From an uncultured Bacilli bacterium (GTDB lineage: Bacteria > Bacillota_I > Bacilli_A > RF39 > UBA660), in contig CAKPPW010000005.1 in the NCBI GenBank assembly GCA_934177995.1, forward strand, positions 1 through 59,530: DNA of 59,530 nucleotides, in the 5' to 3' direction. The notes beneath the pieces were generated by a model. It was not told the DNA's origin. It ran no database searches and saw only the letters and a list, made by a program, of their open reading frames with translations. Every line of letters begins with the position of its first letter. The first letter of the stretch is position 1. Below, in pieces: positions 51,817 through 59,530 of this stretch. Position numbers and translations under genes: made by a program.

Positions 51817-52587
51817 ATGGAAATAGTTTATTTAATATGTTTTCTTTTATTGGGGCTAGTAATGGGCTCTTTCTTTTGCGTTGTAGGCTTAAGACTAGCA
51901 AGAGAAGAAAATTTTGTGACAGGTAGAAGCTATTGTGATAGTTGCCATCATGAGTTGGCTGCTAAAGACTTAGTACCACTTTTTTCATTTATATTTTTAA
52001 AAGGAAGATGTAGATATTGTAAAAATAAAATTAATCCCTTATCTTTTTTCATTGAACTATTTACAGGTATTTTATTTATGATAGCATTCTATTCTTTTTC
52101 TTTTAGTATAGATTTATTAATAGTACTAGCAGCTATTTCTCTTACAATGATTATACTTGCAAGTGACACAACGTATCTAATTATTCCTGATGAAGTATTA
52201 GCTTTTTTTACAGTAATATTTATAGTATTAGATATTTTAAAACTTGGTTTTATTGATAGTTTAGAAATGATAGGTGGAGCTATTTTTCTTTTTCTCATCA
52301 TGTATGCTTTAATGAAATTTGGGGACTTTTTACTAAAAAAAGAAAGCTTGGGTGGTGGAGATGTGAAACTACTGTTTGTAATTGGTTTAGTTTTAAAACC
52401 ACTTTTAGGTATAGTTAATATTTTCTTAGGTAGTTTTATTGCTCTACCTGTATCAATCTTTTTATATAAAAAAAATAAGGAACACGTTATTCCTTTTGGA
52501 CCATTTCTCTTAATAGCTTTTCTAATAATACTATTTAGTAAAGTTACTCAGAATGATATTATTAATTTAATTCTTAATTTAAGCTAG
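51817..52587 (+). CDS. pilD: Prepilin peptidase (A24 family)
   Basis: 256 residues, aspartic membrane protease: the N-terminal domain with two CxxC pairs (CDSC, CRYC) after a GSFFCVVGLRL motif, then helices with the catalytic Asp in SDTTYLIIPDE and the second in LGGGDVKLL. It cuts the G|F bond of prepilins at 4335, 41954 and 42563 and methylates the new N-terminus if both activities are kept. ATG 51817 with GGTGA upstream is chosen. Confidence 0.92.
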   Translation: MEIVYLICFLLLGLVMGSFFCVVGLRLAREENFVTGRSYCDSCHHELAAKDLVPLFSFIFLKGRCRYCKNKINPLSFFIELFTGILFMIAFYSFSFSIDLLIVLAAISLTMIILASDTTYLIIPDEVLAFFTVIFIVLDILKLGFIDSLEMIGGAIFLFLIMYALMKFGDFLLKKESLGGGDVKLLFVIGLVLKPLLGIVNIFLGSFIALPVSIFLYKKNKEHVIPFGPFLLIAFLIILFSKVTQNDIINLILNLS

Positions 52588-52638
52588 TAAATAGAAAAGG
52601 TATGTGTTATAATAATAAGCACTTTAGGAGGGAATATA

Positions 52639-53292
52639 ATGAAAATATCAAACAATTTAAAAAAAGATTCAATTTATTTACAAAAGAAAGATATTGTTTA
52701 TTTAGAAAAAGTTTTTAATACTAACTTTGTTAATCAAGAAGAAGTAAAAGATTACAAGAATAATGACTTTATTTTAATCGAAGGGAAAGAGAAGGTAGAT
52801 TTAATAAAATCAAGAGATGAGATATTAGAATTTAAAGACTTTCTTTCAATGACTAAAAAACAGTTAGAACAGAGAATGGATGATGCTGAGCAATTAAAAT
52901 ATATTGTTGAGAAAAAGAAAGCACCAGAAAGTGAGATTCTTAGATATCGTTATGAATATAGAAGTTCTTTAGATGAGTTTCTAGAAAAAAGTAGAGGATC
53001 TTTATCTTTTGATGTACCTTTAACACTTGATATGCTTAACAGTTATTTGTTTTATGAAACTAATGATACTTATTACACAGTTTCAACAACTGTGCCTAGT
53101 ACTTATGAAGTAGGAAGAATAGATGGAAAAGTAGTTGATACTTATGATACTGTACTTAAAGATTTTGTAAGAAGTTCTATGACTACTGCTAATGATATAG
53201 AAAATAAAAATACAAATGATAATTTATATCTAACTAAAATTAAGAGTGTTGACAAGAAAAAACTTTATTATACAATAAACCGAAAGAAGTGA
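52639..53292 (+). CDS. Hypothetical protein, coiled-coil and charged
   Basis: 217 residues, soluble, with a helical central stretch KKQLEQRMDDAEQLKYIVEKKK and several Tyr/Ser-rich segments. No membrane helix or known motif. AGGAGG precedes the ATG, and mtaB starts 4 bp later, so they are co-transcribed. It may be a lineage-specific partner. Function unknown. Confidence 0.7.
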   Translation: MKISNNLKKDSIYLQKKDIVYLEKVFNTNFVNQEEVKDYKNNDFILIEGKEKVDLIKSRDEILEFKDFLSMTKKQLEQRMDDAEQLKYIVEKKKAPESEILRYRYEYRSSLDEFLEKSRGSLSFDVPLTLDMLNSYLFYETNDTYYTVSTTVPSTYEVGRIDGKVVDTYDTVLKDFVRSSMTTANDIENKNTNDNLYLTKIKSVDKKKLYYTINRKK

Positions 53293-53296
53293 TAAA

Positions 53297-54577
53297 ATGA
53301 AGGTTGGTATTTGTACTTTAGGATGTAAAGTTAATACTTATGAAAGTGAATATATTGAACAAGAATTAAAGAAAAGTGGCTACCAGATAGCCTCTTTTGA
53401 TGATTTATGTGATGTTTATATAATAAATACTTGTACAGTTACTAATCAAGCAGATGTTAAGAGTAGAAAGATGATACATCGTTTTAGAAAAGCTAATCCG
53501 GATGCCTGTATTGTAGCTATGGGATGTTTTATAGAGACTAATTTAGAAAATATTGATCCTGATATTGATATTGCTATTGGTAATAGAAGAAAGGGAGAAC
53601 TTGTTAATTTATTAGATGAATTTTTTATTAATAAAGGTAAGATAGTGGCTAAAGGAAATGATAAGTCTCACTTTGAAAATATGTACTTAGAAAACTTTGA
53701 AGGAAGAACTAGAGCTTTTGTTAAAGTACAAGATGGGTGTGAAAACTTTTGTAGTTACTGTATAATTCCTTATGCTAGAGGAAAGTGTTGTTCTAAACCA
53801 TTAGATACAGTGGTAAGTGAAGTTAAAACCCTACTTAGTAGAGGTTACCAAGAAATAGTGTTAACTGGTATTCATACAGGTAATTATGGAGTAGATATTA
53901 ATACTAACTTTGCTACTTTATTAAGAAACTTAGTTAAGCTAGAAGGACTTAAAAGACTTAGAATATCTAGTATTGAAGTAACTGAACTAACAGATGAAGT
54001 GTTAGAAATTATTAGGGAAAATGAAAATATTGTAAATCACTTTCATATTCCCTTACAAGCCGGTAGTGATAAAGTTTTAAAACTAATGAATAGAAAATAT
54101 GATCTTGCATACTTTGAAGATAAAATTAATAAATTAAGAAATATAAGAAAAGATGTATCTATTACTACAGATATAATAGTAGGTTTTCCTTTAGAAGAAG
54201 AAAGTGACTTTATGGAAACGATTAATAATGCTAAGAAGTTTAATTTTTCTAAGATTCATGTTTTCCCTTATTCTGTTAGAACAGGAACAAAAGCAGCTAG
54301 TATGGAGCAAATTGATAGTAATATAAAAAAAGATAGAGCAAGAAGACTATTAAGAGTCTCTAATGAACTAGCAAAGGCTTATCAAGAAAAGTTTATTAGT
54401 AAAGAGGTAGAGGTACTAATCGAAAAGGATAATCCTGATATCTCTTTTGGTCATACTGATAACTATTTAGCTGTAAAAGTAGCAGGAAGTCATAAACAAA
54501 ATACGTTTGTTAAGGCAAAAGTTTTTGCCGTTGATGGGACAAATTGTCTTGCTAGGGAGGTACAATGTCAGAGATAA
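53297..54577 (+). CDS. mtaB: tRNA t6A37 methylthiotransferase MtaB
   Basis: 426 residues, radical-SAM methylthiotransferase. The N-terminal UPF0004 domain has GICTLGCKVNTYESE and TCTVTNQADVKSRK; the radical-SAM cluster is CENFCSYCIIPYARG (three Cys near residues 149-156); a C-terminal TRAM domain closes it. It turns t6A37 into ms2t6A in ANN-decoding tRNAs. Overlaps recD2 by 13 bp. Confidence 0.95.
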   Translation: MKVGICTLGCKVNTYESEYIEQELKKSGYQIASFDDLCDVYIINTCTVTNQADVKSRKMIHRFRKANPDACIVAMGCFIETNLENIDPDIDIAIGNRRKGELVNLLDEFFINKGKIVAKGNDKSHFENMYLENFEGRTRAFVKVQDGCENFCSYCIIPYARGKCCSKPLDTVVSEVKTLLSRGYQEIVLTGIHTGNYGVDINTNFATLLRNLVKLEGLKRLRISSIEVTELTDEVLEIIRENENIVNHFHIPLQAGSDKVLKLMNRKYDLAYFEDKINKLRNIRKDVSITTDIIVGFPLEEESDFMETINNAKKFNFSKIHVFPYSVRTGTKAASMEQIDSNIKKDRARRLLRVSNELAKAYQEKFISKEVEVLIEKDNPDISFGHTDNYLAVKVAGSHKQNTFVKAKVFAVDGTNCLAREVQCQR

Positions 54578-56736
54578 AAGGTAAATTATCAAAAATTATT
54601 TTTCATAATAGTCAAAATGGTTATACAGTAGGACTTTTAAAAGTAAAGGAATCTGATATAGAAAATTTAGTTAATAAGACAGTAACTTTTACAGGAGCTT
54701 TACCAGATCTTAATGAGATAGATACTTATATAATGACTGGTAATTTAACTAATCATGAAAAGTATGGTGAACAGTTTCAGGTAAAATCTATTGATAGAAT
54801 AATGCCGCAAGAGACTGATGCAATGATTGATATTTTATCTAGTAATCTATTTAAAGGAATAGGTAAGAAAACAGCAGAAAAATTAGTATCTGTTTTTAAA
54901 GAAAAGACATTTGATGTTATTTTAAATGATACTAGTAATTTATTATTAATACCTGGTATTAGTGAAAAACAAGCTAAGACTTTAAAAGATGCTTTAAAGC
55001 AGTATCAAGGTAGTTATGAAGATATTTTGATGCTTAATAAATTAGGATTTAGTACTAGTGAAAGTATGAAGATATATCATTACTACAAAGATAGAATAAA
55101 TGAAGTGTTAGATGGTAATTTATATAATATTTATTATGATATTGATGAAATATCGTTTCCAAGAGTTGATAGTATCTTTGTGGCAAAATATCAGAAAGAT
55201 TCACCTAATAGAGTAGCAGGAGCTATTGTTTATATAATTAAGACTTTATCGATGACTTATGGTCATACTTATTTTTCTAAAGAAGAGGTTAATTCTTATT
55301 TATTTAGAGTATTAAAAATAGGAGTTAGTGAAGAAGTAGTAGAAGATGCTTATAATAGTTTGTTAGTAGATGAGCGAATAGTTATTAAAGATGATAGATT
55401 ATATCTAAAGGAAATGTATGAGGCTGAGACTTTAATTGCTAGAAGATTAAGACTTTTAGCCCATGAAGATAAAATTAATTATAAGAATCTTGATAAGAAG
55501 ATAAAAGAGATAGAAACTCATTATGGCATAGTTTATACAGATGAGCAGTTAGAAGCTATTAAACTTGCTATTACAAGAAAAGTAGCTATTATAACAGGTG
55601 GACCTGGTACTGGGAAAACTACTATTTTAAAAGGTATACTTGATTTATATAAAGTATTATCATCATCTAATAAAGTTAGATTAGATGAACAAATAGCTTT
55701 GTTAGCACCAACTGGTAGAGCTAGTAAAAGAATGAGTGAAGTAACTAACTTTGAAGCTTCTACTATTCATAGATTTTTAAAATGGAATAAAGATACTAAT
55801 CGTTTTCAAATAAATGAGTATAATAAAAGTAGTGTCTCTTTTGTAATTATTGATGAAGCTAGTATGATAGATACCATGCTTTTAGCTAATCTTTTGAAAG
55901 GCCTAAAATCATCTTGTCATATTATCTTTGTAGGAGATGCTAATCAGTTGCCATCAGTAGCAGCCGGAGACGTTTTAAATGATATGATAGAAAGTAGGGA
56001 GCTTCCTGTTTATGCTTTAAAAAATTGGCATCGTCAAGGAAGTGACTCTAAAATTATACCTTTCGCTCATAGGATAAATGAAGGAATACTTGATAAAGAA
56101 TTATTAAATAGTGGCAGTGACTTAGAATTTATTCCTTGTAGGGATAATGAAATAATTAAGGTGATAGAAGATGTTTGTAAAGATTATAATTCTTATGATT
56201 TACAAGTCTTAGCACCTATTTATAAAAATAGAAATGGTATATATGCCATAAATGATCATTTACAGAGATTATGGAATCCTAAAAGTCCTAGTAAAAAGGA
56301 AATTGAAGGAACTGAAAGTATCTATCGAGAAAAAGATAAAGTTATTCAACTTGCTAATATGAAAGATGAATCAGTCTTTAATGGTGATATTGGAGTGATT
56401 GATCGAATTAAACTTTTAGGTAATAAAGAATTATATATTGATTATGATGGTAATTTAGTAAAATATACTAAAAGTATGTTACAAAACTTTACTTTAGGGT
56501 ATGCTATTTCTATACATAAGAGTCAAGGTAGTGAATTTGATACTGTTTTAGTTCCTTTTACTCTTGATTACCGGAAGATGTTATATCGAAAACTAATTTA
56601 TACAGGTGTAACTAGATGTAAGAAAAAACTAATATTAGTAGGAGATATTAATGCTTTAGAACAAGCTATTAGAAATAATCAAGAACAGAAAAGAAGAACA
56701 TCATTAAAACTTTTTTTAGAAAATGGTATACTTTAG
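54565..56736 (+). CDS. recD2: RecD2-type DNA helicase
   Basis: 723 residues, SF1B helicase. The N-terminal OB and helix-hairpin-helix region (FKGIGKKTAEKLV, LLIPGISEKQAKTL) is followed by Walker A TGGPGTGKTT near residue 346, Walker B VIIDEASMID near 429, and a helicase C-terminal motif AISIHKSQGSEFD near 648. RecD2 works in DNA repair and replication restart in Firmicutes that have AddAB rather than RecBCD. Start inside the end of mtaB with AGGGAGG. Confidence 0.95.
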   Translation: MSEIKGKLSKIIFHNSQNGYTVGLLKVKESDIENLVNKTVTFTGALPDLNEIDTYIMTGNLTNHEKYGEQFQVKSIDRIMPQETDAMIDILSSNLFKGIGKKTAEKLVSVFKEKTFDVILNDTSNLLLIPGISEKQAKTLKDALKQYQGSYEDILMLNKLGFSTSESMKIYHYYKDRINEVLDGNLYNIYYDIDEISFPRVDSIFVAKYQKDSPNRVAGAIVYIIKTLSMTYGHTYFSKEEVNSYLFRVLKIGVSEEVVEDAYNSLLVDERIVIKDDRLYLKEMYEAETLIARRLRLLAHEDKINYKNLDKKIKEIETHYGIVYTDEQLEAIKLAITRKVAIITGGPGTGKTTILKGILDLYKVLSSSNKVRLDEQIALLAPTGRASKRMSEVTNFEASTIHRFLKWNKDTNRFQINEYNKSSVSFVIIDEASMIDTMLLANLLKGLKSSCHIIFVGDANQLPSVAAGDVLNDMIESRELPVYALKNWHRQGSDSKIIPFAHRINEGILDKELLNSGSDLEFIPCRDNEIIKVIEDVCKDYNSYDLQVLAPIYKNRNGIYAINDHLQRLWNPKSPSKKEIEGTESIYREKDKVIQLANMKDESVFNGDIGVIDRIKLLGNKELYIDYDGNLVKYTKSMLQNFTLGYAISIHKSQGSEFDTVLVPFTLDYRKMLYRKLIYTGVTRCKKKLILVGDINALEQAIRNNQEQKRRTSLKLFLENGIL

Positions 56737-56775
56737 AAAAAATTACTCATAATAGGATTAGGGAGGCATAATATT

Positions 56776-56928
56776 ATGAGTAAAAAAATGATGATATCTT
56801 TATCAGTTATGGCCGGAATGGCTGGTGGAATGTATTTATATTTCAAAAACAATCCGGCTAAACTTGAAAGCTTAAAGCATAAGATGATTGCATCAATTTA
56901 TGATTTAGAAGATGACATGATGATGTAG
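56776..56928 (+). CDS. Small single-helix membrane protein, unknown
   Basis: 50 residues: MSKKMMISLSVMAGMAGGMYLYF, then an amphipathic acidic tail ending DDMMM. It has GGGAGG upstream and its own terminator. The stretch is Met-rich. It resembles small YtxH-like or sporulation-associated membrane peptides in length but I recognise no family. Confidence 0.62.
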   Translation: MSKKMMISLSVMAGMAGGMYLYFKNNPAKLESLKHKMIASIYDLEDDMMM

Positions 56929-56938
56929 TCATCTTTTT
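56914..56938 (+). terminator. Intrinsic terminator after the small gene
   Basis: GATGAC pairs with GTCATC across a short loop containing the gene end, then T6. The 22-bp tag repeat starts 4 bp later. Confidence 0.75.
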
Positions 56939-56942
56939 TAGT

Positions 56943-56964
56943 ACGGGAAAAGTTAAAATATTAA
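56943..56964 (+). repeat. 22-bp tag repeat, copy 3
   Basis: The ACGGGAAAAGTT tag again, directly behind a terminator T run, as at 22768. It marks the left edge of a region of about 1.1 kb shared with the first island. Confidence 0.78.
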
Positions 56965-57143
56965 GAAATTATTCTATAGTTATAGTAATAAGTAAGTATC
57001 TATGATATAAAATAATTAAAAATTTTTTTGTCATATGCTAATTTAGTAAATCTCGGTAAAAATATACCCTCAATTTACTAAATTGAAGGGTTGAATTTAA
57101 TAAAACCCCTAATTTGGAAGAGTGAATTTTGAAAATTGGCTAT

Positions 57144-57172
57144 TTGCAAAGTGATATTCATATCTGTTATCC
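57144..57172 (+). promoter_or_regulatory. Promoter of Rpn-like copy 2 with conserved upstream region
   Basis: TTGCAA (57144-57149), 17 bp, TTATCC (57167-57172). The 200 bp before it align with 23139-23340 and include the CCCTCAATTT/AAATTGAAGGG hairpin (near 57068). Confidence 0.5.
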
Positions 57173-57202
57173 TTTAACTACTTGTCCAAAGAAGGGAGGA
57201 AT

Positions 57203-58072
57203 ATGACAAAGAAATTTATAAAACCATTATATGATACTACTATAAAGTATTTAGTAAAAAGTACTGATACAAGGTATATCATCTATAAGTTTATTTATTT
57301 GGCAACTGGTATAGATCTTAGTGATTATACGTTAATAGATCAAGAGTTAAATACTGGTAATCATATAAAAGATTATCGTCTTGATTTATTATTTAAGAAA
57401 GATTCTACCATTGTTAATCTAGAAGTTAATTATGAAATGACATGCTGGACAAGAAGAAAACAATATAATTATCTATTTAGATTAGCCTAAAATGTCGGTG
57501 ATAGTTACAAGGCTAGAAAAGTTGTACAAATAAGTCTAAACAATTCTTACTTTGAAAAGAAAGATGCTAAGTTAGTCACTTACAGTTTTAGAGATAATGT
57601 TTATCATACTAAAATAGATGGTATTGAAAGTTATGAGGTATATCTAAGTAATTTTAAAGGCATTAAGTATAATGGTAAGAATGAGCTTGCTACACTGTGT
57701 TCTATTTTAACCAGTGAGAGCATGGAAGAATTAAAAGAAATAGTAGGAAACTATAAGGAGGGATTAATAATAATGAGCGAACTTGAAAAACTAAAACTAA
57801 ACGATGAATTTAATGCTTACTATGACTATGAAGCAGTTATTAGAAAAGAGAAAAACTCTGAATATGCTAGTGGCAGAGATGATGGACTAGCTGAGGGGTT
57901 GACCAAAGGAAAAAGTTTGGGACTGGCTGAAGGAAAAAGCTTAGGCTTATCTGAAGGAGCTAATAAAGAAAAATTAGCTATAGCAAAAATAATGCTTCAA
58001 GGAAAAGAATCCTTAGACAAGATAATGAAATATACTGGTTTAAGTAAAAAAGAACTTACTATGCTACTATAA
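57203..58072 (+). pseudogene. PD-(D/E)XK nuclease family transposase (Rpn-like), copy 2, with the same in-frame TAA
   Basis: Same protein as copy 1: FIKPLYDTTIKYLV, IKDYRLDLLFKK, VNLEVNYE, then TAA at 57488-57490 (codon 96) and the frame continuing to TAA 58070-58072. The C-terminal region has 24 nt more than copy 1, an in-frame repeat of an LAEGKSLGL-type motif. Many differences after the stop are silent. About 240 bp around the stop are identical in both copies, which points to recent copying or gene conversion. GGGAGG precedes ATG 57203. Confidence 0.85.
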
Positions 58073-58123
58073 TTATTGCTAGACAATAATTAACATAATT
58101 TTTACTTTAAAGTTAAAAAGTAG

Positions 58124-58153
58124 TTGAATAACCACTTCACTCCATGATAAACT
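58124..58153 (+). promoter_or_regulatory. Promoter of the attenuator leader, copy 2
   Basis: TTGAAT (58124-58129), 18 bp, TAAACT (58148-58153), in the same arrangement as 30363-30391. Confidence 0.6.
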
Positions 58154-58188
58154 TTAGATATAAGATAAAAGGAAGGAGCTAGATATAT

Positions 58189-58257
58189 ATGACAGTGTCA
58201 ACCAATATGTCAAGTTTACAATCAGTTAACATGGGGGGGGCATTTTATATAGTTTAA
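58189..58257 (+). CDS. Upstream leader ORF in leader 2, frameshifted by an 8-G run
   Basis: ATG 58189, behind GGAAGGAG, codes for 22 residues (MTVSTNMSSLQSVNMGG then AFYIV) and stops at 58255-58257. The run of eight G at 58233-58240 sits in the middle. With nine G the frame would instead continue to TAA 58290-58292 and end ITSFYRALITG, nearly the same as the end of leader ORF 1. So this copy looks switched off, or the G count varies between cells. Confidence 0.5.
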   Translation: MTVSTNMSSLQSVNMGGAFYIV

Positions 58258-58282
58258 TTACTTCTTTTTATCGTGCACTAAT

Positions 58283-58313
58283 AACAGGATAAGCTAGTCT
58301 TATCTTGTTTTTT
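58283..58313 (+). terminator. Attenuator-type terminator before BspA-like gene 2
   Basis: A 25-nt hairpin from ACAGG (58284) to TTGT (58308), ten pairs including one wobble, then T6. Compared with 30506-30530 several pairs differ on both sides, keeping the stem. The TAA of the alternative leader frame (58290-58292) lies in its 5' arm. Confidence 0.72.
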
Positions 58314-58344
58314 GGTGTAAATAAAATAGAAGGTGTAAAGAAGA

Positions 58345-59530
58345 ATGAATAACAAAAAACAATTATTACTATCAATCGGACTCGTTTTAATACTAGTTCT
58401 AATGATAGTAGGTATTAGTTATGCCGCCTTTCAGTTTACTGGTACTGGCCAAAAAACTAATACTATAACAACAGGTGTCTTGTCAATGAGCTATGATGAG
58501 TCAAGTAATACTATTAGTATGACAGGAGCCTTACCAACAACAGATGCCACAGGAAAAGTAAGATTAACCGAAGGAGAATACTTTGATTTTACAGTTAAAA
58601 GTACTATTCAAGGAGATGCTAATATTAACTGGGAGATAGCAGCAGAAGATATAACATCATCATCAGCTAAAAAGATAGATGGTAAAAACATAAAACTCTA
58701 TTTAACAAAACTAGATAGTACTGGAACAGAAACACAAGTAATGTCTCCTAAAGTGTTTACTACAAAGACAAGTGAAAACACAAAGACAGGAAGACCAGCT
58801 GGAATGATGAGTCTTGCAACAGGAACAATGAGTGCAAGTGAAACAACTAAATATCGTCTTAGAATGTATGTAGATGAAAGCTATAATCCACAAGGATATG
58901 GAGGAGGCCTATCATTTAGTGTTAAGATAAATGCTTATGGAAAAGTAAAAGAAGCACCAACAGGTAGTAAGTTGAAAGCATATACTATGGATGTTGATAG
59001 CAGACCATCAACAGATTTTCATACTAGTGATTACAAATCAAAAATAACAAGTATTACTACAAAAAAAGATAATATAGTACCAGAGACCGCAACGGAAAGT
59101 TGGGATATGTCAGAAGCAGGTGATGGTTCAGTAATGGCATATGTAGAAGATGATGAAAGTGGTAATAGTACCTATAAACTAACAATTGGTGGAAAAGATG
59201 GGATTATTGCTAATGAAAGTATGATAGATTATTTTTATGGGTTTAAAAATGTAACATCAATGGATTTATCAGCTCTTGATACAGCAAAAACTACAAGAAT
59301 GTATGGTATGTTTCAATATTGTAGCAGTTTAACAAATCTAGATTTAAGTACTTTTGATACATCACAGGTAACAGATATGATATATATGTTTTCTAATTGT
59401 AGCAGATTAACAAGTCTAGATGTAAGTAATTTTGATACCTCAAAAGTAACAAGTATGATATATATGTTTTCTAATTGTAGCAGATTAACAAGTCTAGATG
59501 TAAGTAATTTTGATACCTCAAAAGTAACAA
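58345..59530 (+). CDS. BspA-like leucine-rich repeat surface protein, 3' end outside the window
   Basis: Open from ATG 58345 to the window end, at least 395 residues. A signal helix (LLLSIGLVLILVLMIVGISYAAF) of the SipW-dependent type, an N-terminal beta domain, then 26-residue DUF285/BspA repeats from about residue 315 (LTNLDLSTFDTSQVTDM). The last two repeats are identical in the 60 bases that can be compared. AAGGTG precedes the ATG. It shares the leader layout and N-terminal plan with the gene at 30553 but little sequence in the N-terminal domain. Confidence 0.85.
   Translation, partial: MNNKKQLLLSIGLVLILVLMIVGISYAAFQFTGTGQKTNTITTGVLSMSYDESSNTISMTGALPTTDATGKVRLTEGEYFDFTVKSTIQGDANINWEIAAEDITSSSAKKIDGKNIKLYLTKLDSTGTETQVMSPKVFTTKTSENTKTGRPAGMMSLATGTMSASETTKYRLRMYVDESYNPQGYGGGLSFSVKINAYGKVKEAPTGSKLKAYTMDVDSRPSTDFHTSDYKSKITSITTKKDNIVPETATESWDMSEAGDGSVMAYVEDDESGNSTYKLTIGGKDGIIANESMIDYFYGFKNVTSMDLSALDTAKTTRMYGMFQYCSSLTNLDLSTFDTSQVTDMIYMFSNCSRLTSLDVSNFDTSKVTSMIYMFSNCSRLTSLDVSNFDTSKVT

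Noticed and set aside
2389..57490. TAA as a reassigned sense codon
   Set aside because: Three frames continue past TAA, but most other genes in the window end in TAA followed at once by terminators or the next gene, so TAA is a normal stop.
1..59530. tRNA or rRNA genes
   Set aside because: No GC-richer 70-90 nt segment with tRNA arms or conserved rRNA sequence was found in the intergenic regions; the T-box is the only tRNA-related structure.

Overview
The window is strongly AT-rich DNA from a low-GC Firmicute, most likely an uncultured gut Bacilli lineage of the RF39/Erysipelotrichia/Mollicutes-related kind. The evidence is ordinary genetic code use (TGA ends several genes and Trp is TGG), Bacilli-type operons (yebC-ruvA-ruvB-queA, pheS-pheT behind a T-box, murG-murB-divIB, DnaI), spore-coat genes (cotJ type, yqfQ/vrrA type), BspA-like leucine-rich surface proteins and several copies of PD-(D/E)XK 'transposase' nucleases. 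The lineage is inference; the gene calls come from recognised motifs. No tRNA, rRNA or CRISPR array was seen.

Layout. 1-4.2 kb: comEA tail, comEC, a DUF1016 nuclease broken by one TAA, dnaI, a DUF192-like gene. 4.3-7.1 kb: a giant prepilin-like surface protein and a small membrane protein. 7.2-15.4 kb: housekeeping (yebC, ruvAB, queA, tig, rpmG, efp, galE, Mn-dependent pyrophosphatase). 15.4-18 kb, minus strand: a PemK/MazF-like gene with a small partner, cotJ-type coat genes and an M23 peptidase. 18-22.7 kb: a membrane protein/metalloprotease pair, a zinc-ribbon protein and three glycosyltransferase genes including a PssD/PssE pair. 22.8-24.6 kb: an accessory island with a putative type I toxin-antitoxin locus, an Rpn-like nuclease gene with an internal TAA and a further decayed copy. 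24.7-29.7 kb: a deacetylase-like protein, phosphomannomutase family enzyme, murG, murB, divIB. 29.6-32 kb: a truncated amidoligase and a BspA-like gene behind an attenuator leader. 32-37.7 kb: frr, a Phe T-box, a HAD phosphatase, pheS, pheT and two small genes. 37.9-43 kb: intact Rpn-like nuclease, HD hydrolase, thymidylate kinase, DUF421, GHL10 hydrolase and two prepilins. 43-48.6 kb: endonuclease IV, then polysaccharide genes (polymerase, GT2, rfbA, rfbC, rfbD). 48.6-56.9 kb: rpsT, a VUT-family transporter, a pilin-like protein, yqfQ, pilC, pilD, mtaB, recD2. 57-59.5 kb: a second Rpn-like copy with the same internal TAA, and a second attenuator leader plus BspA-like gene running off the end.

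How genes work together. Four themes recur: envelope building (murG, murB, divIB, glycosyltransferases, dTDP-rhamnose), DNA uptake and type IV pilus-like secretion (comEA/comEC, prepilins, pilC, pilD), sporulation-linked coat proteins, and variable surface display.

The most novel-looking signal is the leader shared by the two BspA-like genes (30363-30552 and 58124-58344). Each has a promoter, a short upstream ORF that ends inside the 5' arm of an intrinsic terminator, that terminator, and then the surface protein gene. In the second copy an 8-G run inside the short ORF shifts it out of frame; one extra G would restore the conserved C-terminal peptide. This suggests transcription attenuation, possibly phase-variable, controlling surface proteins.
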